A stretch of 8,484 nt of DNA from Kiritimatiellales bacterium (GTDB lineage: Bacteria; Verrucomicrobiota; Kiritimatiellia; Kiritimatiellales; Pontiellaceae): NCBI GenBank assembly GCA_030621805.1, contig JAUXGY010000061.1:1-8484 (forward strand). Reading direction: 5' to 3'. This document shows, in pieces, positions 4,564-8,484 of this stretch. Under the pieces are notes generated by a model. It searched no databases. It saw nothing but the letters and a program-made list of their open reading frames with translations, and was not told where the DNA came from. Each line of letters starts with the position of its first letter. Positions within the stretch are counted from its first letter, which is position 1. A program made the position numbers and the translations under genes.

Positions 4564-7089
4564 TTATTTCTCCTCGGCTTGCTGGAACAGCAACCAATTG
4601 TCCTTCTTTATTTTTTCAATTCGCTTGATGGCTTCGTCCTTGGAAGGAACGTTGGCCTCGATCACCCGCTCATAGATCTGCACCGCTTCCGCCCATGCCT
4701 TTTCGCGTTCCTTGAGCGCGGCGGAACCAAAGGCCGAGCGCGTGAACCACAAGACGCTGTCGGGCGACCGCTCTACATTTTCGGTGATGAAGGTGTAGAC
4801 CACGTTCATATAGCGGTTGAAGGCCTTGTCGTATACATTGGTTTTTTCAAGGCAACGCCCCACCTTATATTCGGCCTGCAGCTTGAGGGCCACCGGCGCT
4901 GAGGGGCGGTCGAGGATCGCCTGGAAAGAATTCATCGCTTCGGCATAGCGCCCCGGGCTGTCGGCGGCGAGCGAGAACTGGCAGTCCCCCTTGCGTCCCC
5001 ACGCCGCATTGACCAGATAGCTTTCCGGATAGTTTTTGAGGATCTCCTCGAAGGCCAGAATGGCCCGTGCAAATTCGCCCAGCTCCGTCAGTGCATCGCC
5101 TTGCGCAAAGCGGGTGTGCGGGAGGATTTCGCTTTCGGGATACCGCTTTGCCACTTCGCTGTAACGCTCGATGGCTCCAACATAATTGGCCTGTGCGGCG
5201 GCGGCGCGTCCGGCCCAATAGAGCGCACGAGAGGCTAGGTCGCGACTGGGGTACTCCTCCACAATACGGAGAAAGAGCGGCTCGGCATCCGAATACTTTC
5301 CCTGGTTGTAATCTTGCTCCGCCAGCCAAAAGAGCACTTCAGGAATCCATTGCGAATCGGGGTAGTCCTGAATAAAGTTTTGGCAGGTTTCCACCGCCTC
5401 CTCGACTTGACCCTGATAGGCGAGGCAGTACCCGCGCAGAAAGGAAGCCTGCGGCGCATGTTCGCTTTCCGGATAGTCGGCCACGACGGTTTCGAACGCC
5501 TGCTGTGCTTCGGAAAAACGGCCGAGCCGGAACAGGACCAACCCGCGCTGATGAAAGCTAAGCACCGCGACCGTTTCGTTCGTATACGTTTGCCGGATCT
5601 GCTCATACTTTTCGAGCGCCTCCGTCCATTCCTGCTCCGCCTTCATCACATCGGCCAGGCGCAAGGCGGCCTTTTCGGCAAAGGGCGTGGAGGCATAGTC
5701 GGTTTCCAGACTTTTGAACGTTTCCCGCGCATCCTCACGGCGCCCGGTATTGACTAGCGACAGCCCCAGTTGATAAAGCGCATTGGGTACGTTCTCATGC
5801 TCCGGATAATCCATCACGAAAGAACGGTAGCGTTTTTCGGCATCCTCAAATTGATCGGAGCGATAGTAGGCATCGCCGGCCTTAAAGAGGGCATCCGCCC
5901 GCTCCATGGGTTGGTTCAACCCTTTTGCGGCTTTGTCAAAAGCGGAAGCCGCTTCGGCAAAATGTTCAGGATCAACCCCCCACAACGCAAGGCCCTTGCC
6001 AAAGTAGGCACGCGCCAACCCGTCGGCATCATCCGCCACATCCAAGTAGATCTGATAGGCCTCGGCGGCGGCGTCATACTGTTTTGCCTGCAGCAAGGCT
6101 CCGGCCTTTTCGAGCTGAAGATCCGCAGCAAGCGTTTCGTTTGGGGCCTCGGCTCGGCATTGTTCAAGCAAGTTAAGAGCGGTAGCGATATCGCCATCGC
6201 GCAACAGCATACGTACGAGGGATAGCTTCAGGGGAACGCGCTGGCGGGCATCGGGAGAAAGTGCAGCGGCTTGGCGCAGAGCCTCCATGGCCGCGGGGCG
6301 CTGTCCGTCCTGCTCCTCCAATGCGGCCAGATCAACAAAAGCATCGATCCGATAGGCCAGCCGAGTCTGGTCGTTGGTGGCCAACCCGGAAAGCAGGCTG
6401 CGCGCATCGTCATAGTTTTCCTCGGCACCCTGCGTGTAGAGCACATGTGCGAGCCTGAGTCGGGCACGCTGCGAGACCCCATCGTTTTTCTCTTCGACCA
6501 AGGTTTCATAAATGGAAATGGCTTCTGGAAATCTTTTCTGGCGAGAGAGGACCTCGGCGAGGTCGAACTGATTATCGATTTGCTCGCGGTGCAGAGGAAA
6601 CTCTTTTTCAAACGCCCGGAAGGCGGCTTCTGCACCCTCGAGACGGTCCGTAAGCTGTTCAATATATCCCTGCAACCGAAGGATGGACGGCGCATATGGA
6701 CTGCCCTCCAGATTCTTTGCCCCCTTCATAATGCTCAGCGCCGTATCGTAACGCTTCAGTTCAAAGTTGGCGCGTGCGCGCCAGTAGGTGTATCCGGGCT
6801 CGCCATTATAACGGGCCAGTCGATCCAGCATTTCGGAATAGCGTTTCTGCCCCCAAAGTGCATGCGCCAAGAGCAAGGCCGCTTCGCGCTCCTCACTCTC
6901 GCGCGGTTCGGAACGCAAGATACCGAGCACCTGTTGTTCCGCCAACACAAAAAACCCATCATCAAGCGAGGCTTTAATATTTGGAAAGCGGGCGCTGGAC
7001 GGCACGGGAACCGGGTCTTCGGCCATCCCGGATTCAGCGAGGCAGAAGAGCGATAAAACGATTAAAATGAACCGAGGGTATGTCCGCAT
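4564..7089 (-). CDS. Large secreted TPR-repeat protein, first gene of the ExbB-ExbD-TonB operon
   Basis: The 841-residue product starts with a signal peptide: Arg2/Arg6, a hydrophobic core (FILIVLSLFCLA) and a likely signal peptidase I site after GMA at residue 23. Cys16 is not in a proper lipobox, so a lipoprotein is unlikely. The rest is helical repeats of TPR type. Residues ~391-690 hold BamD/CpoB(YbgF)-like units with the turn YPES/YPDS; Tyr428, 465, 502, 539, 576, 613, 650 and 687 are exactly 37 residues apart. The N-terminal half has more diverged repeats, and the C-terminus is charged (KDEAIKRIEKIKKDNW). Likely role: periplasmic scaffold tied to the Exb motor, as TPR proteins are for Tol-Pal (CpoB) and for some Exb-driven machines; its partner is unknown. 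ATG at 7087-7089 has a weak GGA-type ribosome site 7 bases upstream. The exbB gene follows after 3 bases. Confidence 0.88.
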   Translation of the reverse strand: MRTYPRFILIVLSLFCLAESGMAEDPVPVPSSARFPNIKASLDDGFFVLAEQQVLGILRSEPRESEEREAALLLAHALWGQKRYSEMLDRLARYNGEPGYTYWRARANFELKRYDTALSIMKGAKNLEGSPYAPSILRLQGYIEQLTDRLEGAEAAFRAFEKEFPLHREQIDNQFDLAEVLSRQKRFPEAISIYETLVEEKNDGVSQRARLRLAHVLYTQGAEENYDDARSLLSGLATNDQTRLAYRIDAFVDLAALEEQDGQRPAAMEALRQAAALSPDARQRVPLKLSLVRMLLRDGDIATALNLLEQCRAEAPNETLAADLQLEKAGALLQAKQYDAAAEAYQIYLDVADDADGLARAYFGKGLALWGVDPEHFAEAASAFDKAAKGLNQPMERADALFKAGDAYYRSDQFEDAEKRYRSFVMDYPEHENVPNALYQLGLSLVNTGRREDARETFKSLETDYASTPFAEKAALRLADVMKAEQEWTEALEKYEQIRQTYTNETVAVLSFHQRGLVLFRLGRFSEAQQAFETVVADYPESEHAPQASFLRGYCLAYQGQVEEAVETCQNFIQDYPDSQWIPEVLFWLAEQDYNQGKYSDAEPLFLRIVEEYPSRDLASRALYWAGRAAAAQANYVGAIERYSEVAKRYPESEILPHTRFAQGDALTELGEFARAILAFEEILKNYPESYLVNAAWGRKGDCQFSLAADSPGRYAEAMNSFQAILDRPSAPVALKLQAEYKVGRCLEKTNVYDKAFNRYMNVVYTFITENVERSPDSVLWFTRSAFGSAALKEREKAWAEAVQIYERVIEANVPSKDEAIKRIEKIKKDNWLLFQQAEEK

Positions 7090-7115
7090 TTAAATTTCCA
7101 TTAGTTGCCAAGCAT

Positions 7116-7137
7116 TATTTCCGATGACAGGGAAATA
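7116..7137. repeat. 7-bp inverted repeat, operator-like, in the divergent intergenic region
   Basis: TATTTCC (7116-7122) and GGAAATA (7131-7137) are perfect complements around an 8-base spacer. A further ATTTCC lies at 7094-7099. The repeat overlaps the proposed -10 and start point of the TPR operon, as an operator would, or it could fold in the leader RNA. The arms are short, and chance is possible in this AT-rich stretch. Confidence 0.35.
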
Positions 7138-7163
7138 TAAAGCCTAATTTTACCGCCATTGAA
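7134..7163 (-). promoter_or_regulatory. Candidate promoter of the TPR-exbB-exbD-tonB-like operon
   Basis: On the minus strand TATATT (7134-7139, five of six to consensus) lies 18 bases from TTCAAT (7158-7163, only three of six to TTGACA). The -10 is about 45 bases before the TPR ATG. It falls in the only sizeable non-coding stretch upstream of the operon. The -35 is weak, so an activator or an alternative sigma factor is possible. Confidence 0.3.
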
Positions 7164-7187
7164 AAGGAAACCCGTTCGCTAGAAAAT
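7159..7187 (+). promoter_or_regulatory. Candidate sigma70-type promoter of the radical SAM gene
   Basis: TTGAAA (7159-7164, five of six) and GAAAAT (7182-7187, four of six) are 17 bases apart, ending about 40 bases before the ATG at 7227. Its -35 overlaps the proposed -35 of the divergent TPR operon, so the two promoters could compete or share a regulator. Judged by eye only. Confidence 0.35.
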
Positions 7188-7226
7188 GTACGTGTATTCG
7201 GTCTGCTCCATGGGTACCTTTCCCGA

Positions 7227-8105
7227 ATGAACAACGACCACACGTTATTCCGCCCGCCCGCCGAGGCGCACAGCCTCATCATTCGTATTGCAGATGGATG
7301 CCCATGGAACCAATGCACCTTCTGCGGAATGTACAAGGGCGTGTCGTGCCGATTCCAAACCCTCGAAGAAATGGAGAAAGAAATCGCCCTTGCCAAAAAG
7401 GTCTCTCCCGCCGCGCGTCGCATTTTTCTGGCCGATGGCGATGTGATGGCTCTTTCATTCGACAAGCTCAAGGCCGTGCTCGAAATACTCAACGCACGTT
7501 TTCCCCGGCTCGCACGCGTTAACGTCTATGCCAACGGCCACTCCATCCTGCTCAAGAGCGAGGCGGAGTTGCGGGTCCTCCGGGCACTCAAACTCAACAC
7601 CCTCTACATGGGGCTGGAAAGCGGGCACGAAGAAACCCTACGGAGAGTCAAAAAACGCGAAACTGCCGAGGAGATGGTTGAGGCCGGACGTCGGGCACAG
7701 GCCGCCGGACTGAAAATGTCGGTCATGGTTTTGAACGGCCTCGGTGGGCAGGAAAACGCGCAGTTGCACTCCGCTGCCACGGCCACAGTCCTCAACCAAA
7801 TGCAGCCGCGCCTGCTCTCCGCCCTGCGGGTGATCCCCATCCCCGGAACAGAACTATACACCGCCGAGCAAGCGGGACGATTCACCCAGCTTACCGAGTT
7901 CCAAGCCTTGGAAGAGTTGAAGAATATGATTCAAGAGCTGCAGCTCGAAAGCACCCTCTTCCGCGCCAACCATTCATCGAATATTATGCCGATGGAGGGC
8001 CGCTTCCCCAAAGACAAGCCCCGTCTGCTCGACGAGCTTTCCTCCCTCCTCACCTCCGGCACGCTGGATAAGAAGTCCCCCGGGCCTCCCCCGTTGAGTC
8101 TTTAA
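7227..8105 (+). CDS. Radical SAM protein of uncharacterised role (CX4CX2C cluster motif)
   Basis: The 292-aa product has a radical SAM core. An iron-sulfur cluster would bind C25, C30 and C33 in DGCPWNQCTFCGMYKG, a CX4CX2C spacing and not the classic CX3CX2C. Further core elements are FLADGDVMAL (~67-76, at the place of the GGE-like SAM motif) and LYMGLESGHEETLRRVKK. The C-terminal part has FRANHSSNIMPMEGRFPKDK, a pattern I associate with a widespread conserved group annotated only as 'radical SAM protein' (COG1032-like). No extra substrate-binding or B12 domain is visible, and the reaction is unknown. ATG at 7227-7229 is chosen because the family begins a short distance before the cysteines and no earlier in-frame ATG exists; the ribosome binding site is poor. 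The last ~15 residues (KKSPGPPPLSL) look like an unstructured tail. It is transcribed away from the TPR operon with its own likely promoter. Confidence 0.85.
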   Translation: MNNDHTLFRPPAEAHSLIIRIADGCPWNQCTFCGMYKGVSCRFQTLEEMEKEIALAKKVSPAARRIFLADGDVMALSFDKLKAVLEILNARFPRLARVNVYANGHSILLKSEAELRVLRALKLNTLYMGLESGHEETLRRVKKRETAEEMVEAGRRAQAAGLKMSVMVLNGLGGQENAQLHSAATATVLNQMQPRLLSALRVIPIPGTELYTAEQAGRFTQLTEFQALEELKNMIQELQLESTLFRANHSSNIMPMEGRFPKDKPRLLDELSSLLTSGTLDKKSPGPPPLSL

Positions 8106-8117
8106 TACGGAGCGACG

Positions 8118-8148
8118 CTGAACCTCTTGCCGCGAGACATCTGTTCAG
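8118..8148 (+). other. Inverted repeat just after the radical SAM gene, possible transcript-end hairpin
   Basis: CTGAAC (8118-8123) pairs with GTTCAG (8143-8148). Inside, CTC can pair with GAG, leaving an asymmetric ACATCT bulge. It starts 13 bases after the stop codon, but no T tract follows, so it is not a standard intrinsic terminator. It may protect the 3' end or mean nothing. The rest of the 115-base convergent gap shows only a short palindrome, GCCTTTAGGC on the minus strand. Confidence 0.25.
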
Positions 8149-8220
8149 AAGATCGTGGACGACCTATCGAGCATTCTTGCTTTGCGCGGAGCCGCCTAAA
8201 GGCAGGACTACATACTTTTT

Positions 8221-8484
8221 CTACACGTTAAAGAGAAACTCGATCACGTCGCCGTCCCGGACGATATAATCCTTGCCTTCGGTGCGGAGCAGGCCGGCCT
8301 CTCGGCAACCGGCTTCGCCGTCCTTCTCAACAAAGTCGGTATAGGCCATGACCTGCGCTCGAATGAATCCGCGCTCGAAATCGGAGTGGATCACGCCCGC
8401 GGCCTTCGGTGCGGTGTCGCCTTGGTGAATGGTCCAGGCGCGCGTCTCCTTCGGTCCTTGCGTGAGGTAACTGACGAGGCCGAG
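8221..8484 (-). CDS. ychF: Redox-regulated/Obg-like ATPase YchF, C-terminal 87 residues only
   Basis: YchF (EngD, OLA1-like) is a cytoplasmic ribosome-associated P-loop ATPase of the Obg family. Here only the C-terminus is visible: translating the minus strand from base 8484 gives an open frame to TAG at 8221-8223. It matches the conserved YchF end, with RAWTIHQGDTAPKAAGVIH, SDFERGFIRAQVMAY, EAG, EGKDYIVRDGDVIEFLFNV, which is the TGS domain. The full E. coli protein is 363 aa, so about three quarters, including the G-motifs, lies beyond the right edge. No start codon falls in the window. The gene converges on the radical SAM gene with a 115-base gap and shows no link to the other genes. Assignment is strong on the near-invariant C-terminal motif. 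Confidence 0.95.
   Translation of the reverse strand, partial: LGLVSYLTQGPKETRAWTIHQGDTAPKAAGVIHSDFERGFIRAQVMAYTDFVEKDGEAGCREAGLLRTEGKDYIVRDGDVIEFLFNV

Noticed and set aside
6271..7056. 261-codon open frame on the plus strand opposite the TPR gene
   Set aside because: It is antisense to a well-supported repeat gene, has no recognisable domain, and is the kind of open frame expected opposite GC-rich coding sequence. The same holds for 5314-5757 and 5770-6225.
7027..7089. TPR protein as an outer-membrane lipoprotein
   Set aside because: Cys16 is preceded by Ser-Leu-Phe; Phe just before the cysteine does not fit a lipobox, while GMA at residue 23 fits signal peptidase I.

Overview
The window is about 8.5 kb of GC-rich bacterial chromosome, densely coded, with seven or eight recognisable genes and no gap above 140 bases. 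Nothing in it looks mobile: no insertion sequence, integrase, tRNA, rRNA or CRISPR array is visible. The organism is Gram-negative, because an operon here encodes an ExbB/ExbD/TonB-like envelope energy-transduction set with a large secreted TPR protein. The gene styles (a long TPR array with ExbB-ExbD-TonB, a CPA2 antiporter fused to a PTS EIIA domain) would fit the PVC group, perhaps Kiritimatiellota/Verrucomicrobiota. That placement is an impression and not a demonstrated assignment.

Layout. Bases 1-673 (+) hold most of trmO, the tRNA m6t6A37 methyltransferase gene, whose N-terminus is cut by the window edge. It runs tail-to-tail into a minus-strand gene (658-2373) for a cation:proton antiporter with a C-terminal PTS EIIA domain; the two coding ends overlap by 16 bases. 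The gap 2374-2509 probably holds the antiporter promoter. Bases 2510-7089 (minus strand, read right to left) form one tight operon: an 841-residue secreted TPR protein, an ExbB/TolQ-type proton-channel subunit, an ExbD/TolR-type subunit, a TonB-like protein, and a 76-residue membrane-anchored zinc-ribbon protein. Junctions are a 3-base gap, a 14-base overlap, a CTGA overlap and an ATGA overlap. A 137-base divergent intergenic region (7090-7226) separates this operon from a plus-strand radical SAM gene (7227-8105). At the right edge (8221-8484, minus) is the C-terminus of the YchF/Obg-like ATPase, without a start codon in the window.

How the genes work together. ExbB and ExbD would form the proton-driven motor in the inner membrane, and the TonB-like protein would carry its force into the periplasm. 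The TPR protein is probably the periplasmic scaffold or client; eight aromatic positions in it are spaced exactly 37 residues apart. The zinc-ribbon protein is an unexplained fifth member, with its ribbon predicted to be cytoplasmic. This five-gene unit is the best candidate for a little-described system here. The most unusual local details are a probable CTG start codon for the TonB-like gene, an Asp-Asn pair where the related antiporters usually have Asp-Asp, and a 7-bp inverted repeat overlapping the proposed operon promoter. trmO, ychF and the radical SAM gene look like ordinary neighbours with no evident link to the operon.
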